Shown in pieces: positions 33,049-41,314 of a DNA stretch of 64,000 nt. The stretch comes from Intestinirhabdus alba (GTDB taxonomy: Bacteria; Pseudomonadota; Gammaproteobacteria; Enterobacterales; Enterobacteriaceae). Position numbers and translations under genes: made by a program. The stretch lies in the NCBI RefSeq assembly GCF_009711095.1, contig NZ_WMJZ01000011.1, positions 1-64,000 on the forward strand, in the 5' to 3' direction. Within the stretch, counting starts at the first letter, position 1. Each line of letters starts with the position of its first letter. The notes below the pieces were generated by a model. That model was not told where the DNA came from, searched no databases, and saw only the letters and a program-made list of their open reading frames with translations.

Positions 33049-34473
33049 ATGCGTGAAAAAATAGCCGTTAAGCCCCGACAGGGCGGACTTTCCCCCGCCG
33101 CGCTGCTGGTCGCCGGGGCGTTCTTTATGGAGTTTATCGACGGCACGGTGATTGCCACCGCGCTGCCGGAGATGGCCAGGAGCTTCGGCGTTGAGGCGGT
33201 CGATCTCAATATTGGCATCAGCGCCTATCTGATCACCCTGGCGGTGCTCATTCCGGCCAGCGGCTGGATTGCCGACCGCTTTGGCGCGCGCAGGATCTTC
33301 ACCCTTGCGCTGGCGATATTTACCCTCGCCTCGGTGCTGTGCGGCCTTTCCGGCAATCTGATGACTTTCCTGGCGATGCGGATCCTGCAGGGGGTCGGCG
33401 GCGCGCTGATGGTGCCGGTCGGCCGCCTGGCGGTGCTACGCACCACGCCAAAACCGCAGCTTATTACCGCTATCGCCACCCTGACCTGGCCCGCGCTGGT
33501 GGCCCCCATTATCGGGCCGCCGCTCGGCGGCTTTATCACCAGCTACGCGAACTGGCGCTGGATCTTCTTTATCAATGTACCGCTGGGCCTGCTGGCCATG
33601 GCGCTGGCCCTGCGCATCATTCCCGATATTAAAGATAATACCCGCCGCCCCTTTGACCTGCCCGGCTTCCTGTCCACCTCGGTTGCGATGGTCAGCCTGG
33701 TCTACGCCATGGAGCTGATGGGCGCACAGCGGCCCCAGGGCTGGCTTATCGTCGGCCTGCTGGTGCCCGGTGCGCTCGCCCTTCTGTTCGCCCTGCGCCA
33801 TTTTCAGCGCGCCAGCCATCCGATGATTCGCCTGGAAGCGATGCGGGTGCCGACCTTTCGCGTCACGATGTACGGTGGCTCGCTGTTTCGCGCCTCCATC
33901 AGCGCGGTGCCCTTTTTGCTGCCGCTGATGTTCCAGGTCGGCTTTGGCATGAACGCCTTTCAGGCCGGTTCGCTGGTGCTGGCGGTGTTCGTCGGCAATC
34001 TGACCATTAAGCCCGCCACCACGCCGCTGATCCGCTGGCTGGGCTTTAAAAAGCTGCTGTTGATTAACGGCGCGCTGAACGTGCTGACGCTGCTGGCCTG
34101 CGCGCTACTGACTCCCGGCACCCCGGTTTGGGCAATTCTGCTGGTACTCTACCTGGGCGGGGTGTTCCGCTCCATCCAGTTTACCGGCGTCAGTACGCTG
34201 GCCTTTGCCGACGTTCCTCCGGAGCAGATGAGCTACGCCAACACGCTGTTCAGCACCGCCACGCAGCTGGCGGTAGGGCTGGGGATTTCGCTGGGGGCCA
34301 TCGGCATCCGCGTCGGGGCTGCGGTCAGCGACTGGCTGGATATCTCCGCCATTCCGGGCATCAGCTTTCGCCTCGCCTTCGTGGTTATCGCGCTGATCTG
34401 TCTGGTGGGAATGGTGGATACGCTGCGGCTGACGAAGAGCGCGGGCAGCGCGGTTTCGGCGAAGAAAACGTAA
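33049..34473 (+). CDS. MFS transporter of the DHA2 (MdtD-like) group
   Basis: The 474-residue membrane protein has about fourteen hydrophobic segments, as in the DHA2 drug:proton antiporters. It shows FFMEFIDGTVIATALPEMA in TM1 (motif D1-like), ADRFGARRIFTLALAIF (motif A), RILQGVGGALMVPVGRL (motif B) and PALVAPIIGPPLGGFITSYA (motif C, the antiporter signature). The closest known protein I can think of is MdtD (YegB). The substrate is not evident. The gene lies between azuC and the isomerase and is not at this position in E. coli. Upstream the leader is very AT-rich. Confidence 0.85.
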   Translation: MREKIAVKPRQGGLSPAALLVAGAFFMEFIDGTVIATALPEMARSFGVEAVDLNIGISAYLITLAVLIPASGWIADRFGARRIFTLALAIFTLASVLCGLSGNLMTFLAMRILQGVGGALMVPVGRLAVLRTTPKPQLITAIATLTWPALVAPIIGPPLGGFITSYANWRWIFFINVPLGLLAMALALRIIPDIKDNTRRPFDLPGFLSTSVAMVSLVYAMELMGAQRPQGWLIVGLLVPGALALLFALRHFQRASHPMIRLEAMRVPTFRVTMYGGSLFRASISAVPFLLPLMFQVGFGMNAFQAGSLVLAVFVGNLTIKPATTPLIRWLGFKKLLLINGALNVLTLLACALLTPGTPVWAILLVLYLGGVFRSIQFTGVSTLAFADVPPEQMSYANTLFSTATQLAVGLGISLGAIGIRVGAAVSDWLDISAIPGISFRLAFVVIALICLVGMVDTLRLTKSAGSAVSAKKT

Positions 34474-34497
34474 CGGCCAATCCAGCGGCCGTTACTA
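34469..34497 (+). terminator. Hairpin at the end of the MFS gene
   Basis: GTAACGGCC and GGCCGTTAC form a 9-bp stem that begins at the stop codon. There is no T-tract, so the terminator function is tentative. Confidence 0.4.
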
Positions 34498-34562
34498 TCC
34501 CGGACTGTACAGCGGCTCAGGGATAAGACGAGTCACATGCAGCCTGAAGCGGGAGGGAGAGA

Positions 34563-35201
34563 TCAGGCGAGGATTTCGCGCACGAAGGCTTCAATCTCTT
34601 TATCCTGGCAGTTATCAAAGAAGCACTGCTGGAAGCGCGGGCCGGAAACGGCGGTTTTCACCAGTTCAGGATCGATAGCGCGCAGGGTATCGAGATAGTT
34701 CTCTTTCACCACCGCCGCTTTCACCTGGTTCAGGATGCCCGCATTGCGCACCTGCGGCTCTTTACGCTCCGGCGGATAGCCCTCGCCGCTGCGGCCGGTG
34801 AACGCTTTTTCGAAAATAAAGCGTACGTTCAGCTCCGCGCCCCAGCCAAAGCCTTTGGCAAACGGTAAGGAGAGCGCGTTGCCGTTGTTGATCTGGGCAA
34901 ACAGGAAGGCGTCGGCCGGATCGATACAGTAGCCGCACACCACGCCCGGATGGATGTTCAGGGACATCAGCGCCCCCTGGCCGGTGCCGCAGCCGGTAAT
35001 GACAAAGTCAACCGCCCGGGCGTTCAGCAGAATGCTGGCCATAATGCCCAGATGAATATAGGTCAGATGATGGTCGTTCTCATCGCTCATCCCGACGTTA
35101 AACACCGGGAAGCCTTTCTCATCCGCAACCGCCCTGAGTTCCTTATGAACGATGGCGTTTTTGCCGGCCTGGCTGTTTTCCATCATCAGTGCAATTTTCA
35201 T
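34563..35201 (-). CDS. RpiB/LacA/LacB-family isomerase, DhuI-like (uronate isomerase)
   Basis: The 212-residue protein has the RpiB-fold signature VITGCGTGQGALMSLNIHPG, with the Cys that serves as base in RpiB, and longer C-terminal parts than RpiB: NGNALSLPFAKGFGWGAELN, then FFDNCQDKEIEAFVREIL. These segments resemble streptococcal DhuI, which isomerises 4-deoxy-L-threo-5-hexosulose uronate made from unsaturated uronic acids. That would fit the RhiN-type hydrolase in the same window, which also yields an unsaturated uronate. The ATG at 35201 (MKIALMMENSQAG) follows AGGAG; the longer upstream frame is not supported. Function is inferred; ribose-5-phosphate isomerisation is less likely. Confidence 0.7.
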   Translation of the reverse strand: MKIALMMENSQAGKNAIVHKELRAVADEKGFPVFNVGMSDENDHHLTYIHLGIMASILLNARAVDFVITGCGTGQGALMSLNIHPGVVCGYCIDPADAFLFAQINNGNALSLPFAKGFGWGAELNVRFIFEKAFTGRSGEGYPPERKEPQVRNAGILNQVKAAVVKENYLDTLRAIDPELVKTAVSGPRFQQCFFDNCQDKEIEAFVREILA

Positions 35202-35283
35202 TCTCTTTTCTCCTGAATGCGCTGGGGGAGATCCCCGCCGTGAGTCATAACGTTCAGGCAACATTACTACGACATAAACATGA

Positions 35284-35321
35284 TTTCAAATTTACTGAAA
35301 AATAGTTTTATAAATTTGAAA
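35284..35321. promoter_or_regulatory. Inverted repeat upstream of the DhuI-like gene
   Basis: TTTCAAATTT (35284-35293) and AAATTTGAAA (35312-35321) form a perfect 10-bp inverted repeat. The 18-bp centre ACTGAAAAATAGTTTTAT weakly resembles a KdgR box. It lies 83-120 bp upstream of the start and could be an operator. Confidence 0.4.
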
Positions 35322-35364
35322 GAGCCTCACACTTTTGCCGCCGTTGGAATCGGTCGTCACAATT

Positions 35365-35704
35365 TATACCCTAAATAATTCGAGTTGCATGACAAAACGC
35401 AGCGCGTTTTGAACAGCCGTAGCGCTGGCCCCGAAGGGGTGAGGCCTCAGGCCGAATCACGCGGCAAGCGAGCGACAAATTCGTCAGGAACGAATTTGCC
35501 CGACCGCAGGTCACCTTCGGTGAGGGACAGGGATGTCCCTCATTCATCTCCGGGAGCATAGCAAACACTGTGACCGGGGTGAGTGACAAATCTGTCGGGA
35601 GCAGATTTGAACGCCGCGCAGCGGCGGCCCGTCAGGGCGAGTCTCATGGATGAGACGAGTAACCCGTAGCCAACGCACATGCAGATTGAAGTATGACGGG
35701 TATA
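35365..35704. repeat. Long ERIC element (340 bp), inverted relative to the 1482 copy
   Basis: It starts TATACCCTAAATAATTCGAG and ends GAAGTATGACGGGTATA. Inside are palindromic modules: AACGCAGCGCGTT, GGCCCCGAAGGGGT, AATTCGTCAGGAACGAATT, GGACAGGGATGTCC, AATCTGTCGGGAGCAGATT and CGCCGCGCAGCGGCG. It lies between the DhuI-like gene and yecR. It is nearly the same length and sequence as the copies at 45001 and 49437. Confidence 0.92.
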
Positions 35705-35778
35705 GCCAGCTATTCGGGCCATTGATTCAGCCGGGACAGCGTTAGAATTGTCCGTCACCGATCATGCAGGGTGTTATT

Positions 35779-36099
35779 ATGAAAATTCTTTTCTTTACGC
35801 TTTCTCTATGCTTCCTGTCCGGCTGTACCTTCACCAGAGAGGCGAGGGTCAGCGAAGTCAGCCCGGTCAGCGGCGTGGTTCGCCTGACCTATAACCAGCT
35901 GCCGCTGCAAAACGCACGAACCGATACCTGCGTTACCCATGCCACCGCCGCCCGCGAGTGCCGACGGCTGGGCTACGCCGATGCGCTGGCGTTTGGTCTG
36001 CCGGTCGCCACCTGCAGCCTGTATGCCGGGCCGCTGTGTCTGAATCATCAAATCACCCTCGCCTGGCAGTGTCGAAGCGCGAAAACGACGCCCTGTTAA
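35779..36099 (+). CDS. yecR: YecR-like lipoprotein
   Basis: The 106-residue protein has a lipoprotein signal (LFFTLSLCFLSGC, cleavage before Cys) and the conserved TREARVSEVSPVSGVVRLTY start of the mature part. The ECRRLGYADALAFG and final Cys-rich segments match YecR. In E. coli yecR is FlhDC/FliA-controlled but its function is unknown. The ATG at 35779 is chosen because the signal peptide begins there. Six Cys in the mature part could form disulfides in the periplasm. Confidence 0.8.
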   Translation: MKILFFTLSLCFLSGCTFTREARVSEVSPVSGVVRLTYNQLPLQNARTDTCVTHATAARECRRLGYADALAFGLPVATCSLYAGPLCLNHQITLAWQCRSAKTTPC

Positions 36100-36272
36100 T
36101 TCCACCGTCCGGCCGGGTCTGCCTGACCGGTTTTAATTTCGCAAGCGGTAATACGTTTTATTCCCATTCGTATTGTTATCTTCTGTATTTATTATTTTAC
36201 CTTTTGCAAATAATTAAATAACAAATTATAGTGACGCCACTTTACGAATAAATAATGTCTGCGGAGCCAACT

Positions 36273-36770
36273 ATGCTTAAAATGGAAATGATTGATAAAC
36301 TCAATGAGCAAATGAACCTGGAGCTATACTCATCCCTGCTTTATCAGCAGATGAGCGCGTGGTGCAGCTACCACAGCTTTGAGGGTGCCGCAGCCTTTTT
36401 GCGTCGCCACGCCCAGGAGGAGATGTCGCACATGCAGCGCCTGTTCGACTATCTGACCGACACCGGCAGCCTGCCACGTATTAATACCGTCGCCTCACCG
36501 TTTGCCGAATATAACTCTCTGGACGAGTTATTCCGCACCACCTATGAGCACGAGCAGCTGATTACCCAAAAAATTAACGAGCTGGCCCACGCCGCCATGA
36601 CCAGCCAGGACTATCCAACCTTTAATTTCCTGCAGTGGTACGTTGCCGAACAGCATGAAGAAGAGAAGTTATTTAAATCCGTTATCGATAAATTAACCCT
36701 GGCGGGTAAAAGCGGTGAAGGGCTCTATTTTATCGATAAAGAGCTTGCCACTCTCGACGGCGAGAAGTAA
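36273..36770 (+). CDS. ftnA: Ferritin FtnA
   Basis: FtnA is the main iron-storage ferritin, a 24-mer. The 165-residue product equals the E. coli length and keeps the ferroxidase ligands: Glu in [15 protein letters not shown], Glu-x-x-His in [12 protein letters not shown], and the later Glu/Gln positions ([24 protein letters not shown]). The ATG at 36273 ([13 protein letters not shown]) follows GCGGAG and fits the family; an upstream start adds six residues. It is followed by an element-split terminator region. Confidence 0.98.
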   Translation: MLKMEMIDKLNEQMNLELYSSLLYQQMSAWCSYHSFEGAAAFLRRHAQEEMSHMQRLFDYLTDTGSLPRINTVASPFAEYNSLDELFRTTYEHEQLITQKINELAHAAMTSQDYPTFNFLQWYVAEQHEEEKLFKSVIDKLTLAGKSGEGLYFIDKELATLDGEK

Positions 36771-36859
36771 GGCCGGAGGTTTCCCCGGCCTGCGGTCAGT
36801 ACAGGCGCTGGGGCCGGGTGATACGTCAGAACGGTGAGGCCACGACTCACCGTTCTGAT

Positions 36860-36989
36860 TGATGACAAAGAGGGAAAAACGTGGTTTTTCCCTCTTTGTG
36901 GTTAGCAGCCAAAAATCAATGAATTGATTTTCCTTGTTTATTTTTGTGGTGATTATGGCCGAACAAGTTCGGCCTGGGGTTTGTCATCA
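36860..36989 (+). mobile_element. 130-bp palindromic element between two terminator hairpins (copy B)
   Basis: This copy has perfect 10-bp terminal inverted repeats, TGATGACAAA and TTTGTCATCA. Inside are ACAAAGAGGGAAAAA/TTTTTCCCTCTTTGT, AAAATCAAT/ATTGATTTT and a GGCCGAAC/GTTCGGCC stem. A hairpin CAGAACGGTGAG/CTCACCGTTCTG precedes it (36827-36857), and the same stem with a T-tract follows (36995-37023). The sequence differs from copies A and C at only a few positions. Confidence 0.78.
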
Positions 36990-36994
36990 GTCTC

Positions 36995-37023
36995 AACGGT
37001 GAGGCCACGCCTCACCGTTTTTT
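36995..37023 (+). terminator. Rho-independent terminator of ftnA (distal copy)
   Basis: AACGGTGAG and CTCACCGTT pair around GCCACGC and are followed by TTTT. The second copy of this hairpin, one base different, lies 138 bp upstream without a T-tract. Confidence 0.85.
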
Positions 37024-37024
37024 A

Positions 37025-37264
37025 TTAATGGCGGCAAATTTTACTTTCGTGGGTGGTGAAACCGTCTTCCCGGGGAATAAATTTACCCTTCGCCGCCAGC
37101 AGCGCCACCAGCTCCCCCGCCGTCAGCTCAGACGCCGAGCAGGTGTGAAAACGCGCCTGTTCACCAAACCGCGCAACGATCGCCGCTTCGAGGCTGGCGT
37201 GTGAATACTGCTCGCCGGATTCAATCATCATATTTAATACTTCGTGACCGTGAATGGAACTCAT
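37025..37264 (-). CDS. yecH: YecH family metal-binding-like small protein
   Basis: The 79-residue protein matches YecH (DUF2492): MSSIHGHEVLNMM at the start, FGEQARFHTCSASELTAGEL in the middle and GFTTHESKICRH at the end. His and Cys residues suggest metal binding, but no function is established. The stop lies within a few bases of the ftnA terminator. It is divergent from tyrP. Confidence 0.92.
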   Translation of the reverse strand: MSSIHGHEVLNMMIESGEQYSHASLEAAIVARFGEQARFHTCSASELTAGELVALLAAKGKFIPREDGFTTHESKICRH

Positions 37265-37351
37265 ATCCCCTCCTGAAAATAAAGCCCGTAGCCTGACAGA
37301 GAACGCCGCGCCGCGCTTTGCGCTAACGCAGGTTTCCTGCCGGCCCTTTAC

Positions 37352-37392
37352 CGTAAAGTTATATGTACAGTATTTGTAACGTGCATTTGACG
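37352..37392. promoter_or_regulatory. Paired TyrR boxes upstream of tyrP
   Basis: CGTAAAGTTATATGTACA (37352-37369) and TGTAACGTGCATTTGACG (37375-37392) resemble the TyrR box TGTAAA-N6-TTTACA. E. coli tyrP also has a pair of adjacent boxes, giving repression by tyrosine and activation by phenylalanine. Confidence 0.68.
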
Positions 37393-37460
37393 TAAATAGC
37401 GGATTCCTTTACCCTGCGCCGCAGATATCTCTGATGTATAACGCCAGGACAGAGGAAAGC

Positions 37461-38672
37461 GTGAAAAACAGAACCCTGGGAAGTATTTTTATCGTTGCCG
37501 GAACCACTATCGGGGCGGGTATGCTGGCCATGCCGCTGGCGGCGGCCGGCATCGGCTTCGGCGTCACGCTGGCGTTACTGGTTGGGCTATGGCTGCTGAT
37601 GTGTTATACCGCGCTGCTGCTGCTTGAGGTCTACCAGCACGTTCCGGCGGATACCGGCCTCGGCACCCTGGCGAAGCGCTACCTCGGGCGCTACGGTCAG
37701 TGGCTCACCGGGCTGAGTATGCTGTTTCTGATGTACGCCCTTACCGCCGCCTACATCAGCGGCGCGGGGGAGCTGATCGCCGCCAGCCTCAGCGACGGGT
37801 TCGGGGTCTCCGTCTCTCCGAAGGCGGGCGCACTGCTGTTCACCTTTGTGGCCGGCGGGGTGGTTTGCGTCGGCACCTCGCTGGTGGATCTCTGCAACCG
37901 CTTTCTCTTCAGCGCCAAAATTATCTTTCTGGTGCTGATGCTGGCCCTGCTGATGCCGCACGTGCACGCCGTCAATCTGCTCACCCTGCCGCTGCAGCAG
38001 GGGCTGGCGCTCTCCGCCATCCCGGTGATATTCACCTCGTTTGGTTTTCACGGCAGCGTACCGAGCATCATCAGCTATCTCCACGGCGACACGGGCAGGC
38101 TGCGCCGGGTCTTTATTATTGGCAGCGCTATCCCGCTGGTGGCCTATATCTTCTGGCAACTGGCGACGCTGGGCAGCATTCACTCCACCATTTTTAGCGG
38201 GCTGCTGGCCAGCCACAGCGGGTTAAACGGCCTGCTGCAGGCCCTGAGGGAGGTTGTCGCCTCGCCGCACGTTGAGCTGGCGGTGCATCTGTTCGCCGAT
38301 CTGGCGCTGGCCACCTCGTTCCTCGGCGTGGCGCTGGGGCTGTTTGATTATCTGGCGGATCTGCTTCAACGCCGCAATTCACCGGGCGGTCGCCTGCAGA
38401 CCGGGCTGATAACCTTCCTGCCGCCGCTGGCGTTTGCTATTTTCTATCCGCGCGGGTTTGTTATGGCGCTGGGCTATGCGGGGGTAGCGCTGGCGGTGCT
38501 GGCGCTGTTGCTCCCGGCCCTGCTGGCGTGGCGAAGCCGCAAGCACAATCCGCAGGCGAACTACCGCGTGGCGGGCGGCGCGCCGGCATTAGCGGTGGTG
38601 TTTGTCTGCGGCATTGGGGCCATCGGCGTCCAGTGTGGCATTGCCGCCGGGCTGTTGCCGCAGGTGGGTTAA
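37461..38672 (+). CDS. tyrP: Tyrosine-specific transport protein TyrP
   Basis: TyrP is a proton-coupled tyrosine importer of the HAAAP family. The 403-residue product has exactly the E. coli length, eleven hydrophobic segments, and the conserved [20 protein letters not shown] and [20 protein letters not shown]. The GTG at 37461 is chosen, as in E. coli, because GAGG lies 6-7 bases upstream; an ATG nine codons earlier has no family support. The upstream TyrR boxes fit. Confidence 0.97.
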   Translation: MKNRTLGSIFIVAGTTIGAGMLAMPLAAAGIGFGVTLALLVGLWLLMCYTALLLLEVYQHVPADTGLGTLAKRYLGRYGQWLTGLSMLFLMYALTAAYISGAGELIAASLSDGFGVSVSPKAGALLFTFVAGGVVCVGTSLVDLCNRFLFSAKIIFLVLMLALLMPHVHAVNLLTLPLQQGLALSAIPVIFTSFGFHGSVPSIISYLHGDTGRLRRVFIIGSAIPLVAYIFWQLATLGSIHSTIFSGLLASHSGLNGLLQALREVVASPHVELAVHLFADLALATSFLGVALGLFDYLADLLQRRNSPGGRLQTGLITFLPPLAFAIFYPRGFVMALGYAGVALAVLALLLPALLAWRSRKHNPQANYRVAGGAPALAVVFVCGIGAIGVQCGIAAGLLPQVG

Positions 38673-38682
38673 GAAGGGGCAG

Positions 38683-38707
38683 ACGGCGTCCCACCGTCGG
38701 ACGCCGT
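38683..38707 (+). terminator. Hairpin between tyrP and yecA
   Basis: ACGGCGTCC and GGACGCCGT form a perfect 9-bp stem 11 bp after the tyrP stop, between convergent genes. No T-tract follows, so strength is uncertain. Confidence 0.5.
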
Positions 38708-38744
38708 TCCGTTGCCCGCTTCAGGTCAGGTGCCGTGGTTGCAG

Positions 38745-39389
38745 TCAGTGCAGGCAGCACTGCTTATATTTCTTGCCGCTGCCGCACGGGCAGGGTTCAT
38801 CCCGATCCGATCTGACATCCGACAACGCCTGTCGGTACGCCATCCAGTATGCGTGCAGATCCAGCACCGCCTGGCGAATGGCGTCCACGCTCTGCGCAAA
38901 TGCCTCCGGCGACAGCCTGTCGAGACGCTCGAAGTTCTCCTCGCTGCCGTGCAGCGCGATGGCCTCCAGCGCCGGCCGCAGAGCGTCAGGCAGCGCCGAC
39001 CAGTCTGAAAGCGCCACGCCGCGCATATAGCCAAAGCACCACTCTTCCACAATTTCGATTTCGCGGCCGTCGATTTCACGCAGCCCGAACAGCGGCGCGT
39101 ACTGCTCCGGAAAGTCGTTCAGCCGCTCGGCGGTGTCGTCCCGATGCTGAAGCGCCAGCGCGGTAAAGCGCTGCTTCTCTTCCGCAGAGGACCAGCGTGG
39201 CACATGCTGCGGCCCGCCCCACGCGGCGTCCAGCCACTGCTCCGGTGCAATGTATTCGGGGGCGCTGAGCACGGCGGTAAGTAAACCATCCAGCTCGGCG
39301 ACGTCCAGAATGGCATATTCCGTATTGTATTTCGTCAGTACTTCGTCCAGCCACTCAAGCTCGCTTTCGTTTAACGGTCCCGTTTTCAT
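38745..39389 (-). CDS. yecA: YecA, UPF0149-family protein with SEC-C zinc motif
   Basis: The 214-residue protein matches YecA: MKTGPLNESELEWLDEVLTK at the start, VEEWCFGYMRGVALSDWSAL in the middle and a SEC-C metal-binding tail CPCGSGKKYKQCCLH. In E. coli the protein binds iron/zinc through this tail and associates with ribosomes and SecA. The ATG at 39389 fits the family start; the longer frame upstream does not. In E. coli this gene is followed by tRNA genes; here the acid-sugar operon follows. Confidence 0.95.
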   Translation of the reverse strand: MKTGPLNESELEWLDEVLTKYNTEYAILDVAELDGLLTAVLSAPEYIAPEQWLDAAWGGPQHVPRWSSAEEKQRFTALALQHRDDTAERLNDFPEQYAPLFGLREIDGREIEIVEEWCFGYMRGVALSDWSALPDALRPALEAIALHGSEENFERLDRLSPEAFAQSVDAIRQAVLDLHAYWMAYRQALSDVRSDRDEPCPCGSGKKYKQCCLH

Positions 39390-39526
39390 AACGCTTTTCC
39401 TCAGTGAAATAGACGTGCCAGCGCCCATCTTACATGGCAGAGGGGATAACGGATACCTGTTGCGCCGCCCGCAGTTCACAGAACGGCATAACGGGCGGCG
39501 GGAAAGCCAATGCGGGCACGCTTATC

Positions 39527-39895
39527 TTAGCGACGACAGATAGTGATTCGATCGCCAGGGAGGATCGTTGCCGGCGTCGGCCCGCTCAGGTGCACCGTAC
39601 CGGGTAGCTCCGCCTCAGCGGCACCATTAAAACTTAACGTAATATGCCCCAGCCGCTGCAGATTAGCCGTCGCGACGCTGCCGACGGCGGTGATCTGCCG
39701 GACCGACTCATTGATTTTTATATGCAGCCCCGGGAGCAGAGCGCCGCTTAATTTTCCGGGACGATGCACGGCGCAGTAATCGGCAATAGCCGCCGGTACA
39801 GGGTCTGCGAACAGAATAAGCCTCTGCTGCTGCAAAGCGCGCGCAACAAACCGGCCGACAGAGATAATCTCCAGGTGATACAGGGATTCCGCCAT
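39527..39895 (-). CDS. Stand-alone PTS glucitol/sorbitol-type EIIA protein
   Basis: The 122-residue cytoplasmic protein matches the EIIA(Gut) family (SrlB type): ADYCAVHRPGKLSGALLPGL and ITAVGSVATANLQRLGHITL, then AEAELPGTVHLSGPTP. His44 in CAVH aligns with the phosphorylated His43 of E. coli SrlB, so phosphotransfer from HPr is likely retained. It is the last gene of the acid-sugar operon, 5 bp after kdgT. No EIIC gene is present in the window; the only matching EIIB is the domain fused to the kinase at 41315-43033. A role as phosphoryl donor to that domain is inferred. Confidence 0.85.
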   Translation of the reverse strand: MAESLYHLEIISVGRFVARALQQQRLILFADPVPAAIADYCAVHRPGKLSGALLPGLHIKINESVRQITAVGSVATANLQRLGHITLSFNGAAEAELPGTVHLSGPTPATILPGDRITICRR

Positions 39896-39900
39896 ATTCT

Positions 39901-40908
39901 CTACTCTTTATCGGGCGCAGAGGCGAGCGGCAGCGGCTTCTCCTGCGCGGCTATGTTTACCGGTTCCGGCATCCGCGCCTTTAGCCGTTTATCAAACCAG
40001 GCCACCAGGACCGGCGCGGTCAACATGGTAATGATGCTGGCGGTGGCGAGCTGTGCCGTCGCGGCGTCGACATACACCATTAGCGAGGGATCCGCCTGCG
40101 CCACCATCGCCGGCGTCAGCGCGGAGCTGGCGGCAGTGGTTCCCAACGCTGCGCCCAGCGCCGTTTTCCTCTTCAGAAACAGGTTATAGAGAAAGAAAAA
40201 GAGAATGCCGGTCAGCGCCGAAATGATGCCCAGCAGAATGCCGGACAGCCCGGCGCTGAACACCGTGTTAATGCTGGAGTTTGCCCCGATGGCAAACGAC
40301 ATAATGATAATAATAAGCGGCTGGGAGGCCGTGCAGAGCTGCTTGAAGCGCTCATCAAGATTGCCCCACAGCATTCCGATCAGCAGCGGGATCAGCATCG
40401 ACAGCAGCGCCGCAAAGGGAATATTCGCCAGACCGCTCACCCCGAGCACCATCATGGTGACGAAGGGACCGTCCTTTATGCAGAACACCGAGATCGCCCC
40501 GGCATCGCTGGCGTCGCCGTAGTTGCTGCATAAAGCGATATAGAGCGAGCTGTTGGAGCTGGTCAGACAGGCGACAAAAGCCAGCGTGGAAATGCCGAGA
40601 AAACCCGCCGGGCCAAACGTGGTGCCCACGATCCATACCGCCAGCGCCCCGGCAATACATTTTAGCGCCAGCAGCACCGCCCCCTTATATAAGGGCAGCC
40701 CCGCCTGACGAATATTGATTGATGTTCCGCATATCAGCAGAAATATTCCCATCATGGCGCTGGAGCCGACCTTAAAGAGCGCGGTGGTCGGCCCGCCGAT
40801 CGCCAGAACCTGAGGGGCAAAGGTATTAAGCAGAATAGCCACCAGAAGCGGAATAATAATCAGCCCGCCGGGCACTTTATTCATTTTCTCGAATAGATTA
40901 ATTTTCAT
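39901..40908 (-). CDS. KdgT-family 2-keto-3-deoxygluconate-type permease
   Basis: The 335-residue membrane protein has about ten hydrophobic segments and the KdgT family signatures KVPGGLIIIPLLVAILLNTF at the start, FVACLTSSNSSLYIALCSNY, and GTTAASSALTPAMVAQADPS. KdgT of E. coli carries 2-keto-3-deoxygluconate with protons. In Salmonella a KdgT paralogue is clustered with a DUF1537 kinase and PdxA2 for D-threonate use, so here the substrate is probably a four-carbon acid sugar. The C-terminal 20 residues are hydrophilic. A 400-bp gap separates it from the upstream kinase gene. Confidence 0.88.
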   Translation of the reverse strand: MKINLFEKMNKVPGGLIIIPLLVAILLNTFAPQVLAIGGPTTALFKVGSSAMMGIFLLICGTSINIRQAGLPLYKGAVLLALKCIAGALAVWIVGTTFGPAGFLGISTLAFVACLTSSNSSLYIALCSNYGDASDAGAISVFCIKDGPFVTMMVLGVSGLANIPFAALLSMLIPLLIGMLWGNLDERFKQLCTASQPLIIIIMSFAIGANSSINTVFSAGLSGILLGIISALTGILFFFLYNLFLKRKTALGAALGTTAASSALTPAMVAQADPSLMVYVDAATAQLATASIITMLTAPVLVAWFDKRLKARMPEPVNIAAQEKPLPLASAPDKE

Positions 40909-41314
40909 AAAATAACTCGCATCCAGAGTACACAGGTAAGTTATTTACGACGCACTGCCCGAACGTTGTTCGCGTCGCATCGTATATTCTCCACCGGTAA
41001 TTCGCCTGCATAACGGCGGCGGACGAACGGCAAATGTATCAACCACGAGTTTGCCCTGCCGCAGGCTAATTCGGGTGAGAGCCTGGGATATTCCTCATTT
41101 ATTTCCCGTCGCCGGGCTAACGCTTCCCCCGCCTGGGCACGTCTCAGAGCGCCTGCGTACATACCGCCTGAATTATGGCGGACAGCGCGCTAATACCGGA
41201 GCGTATCCGCAGTTCGTGTGGATGATTCGCGAAGCTCATCCTCCGGGCCGCCCTGAAGGGCGTTCAAAACCCAGGTTGAAAATAACAAGCCAAATAGCCC
41301 TAATGGCCAGACTG
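40909..41314. other. Gap within the acid-sugar operon
   Basis: The gap between the kinase and kdgT genes holds no gene. Its middle is a decayed long ERIC (see 41010-41110). Farther right, GGCCGCCCTGAAGGGCGTTC near 41250 also resembles an ERIC module. I found neither a clear promoter for kdgT nor a strong terminator. Confidence 0.5.
41010..41110. repeat. Degenerate internal part of a long ERIC
   Basis: The order ACGGCGGC...CAAAT..., GTTTGCCCTGCCGCAGGCTA, TTCGGGTGAGAGCCTGGGAT and TCCTCATTTATTTCCCG follows the interior of the 35365 copy base for base with many substitutions. The TATACCC ends are not found. It is an old, decaying copy. Confidence 0.5.
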
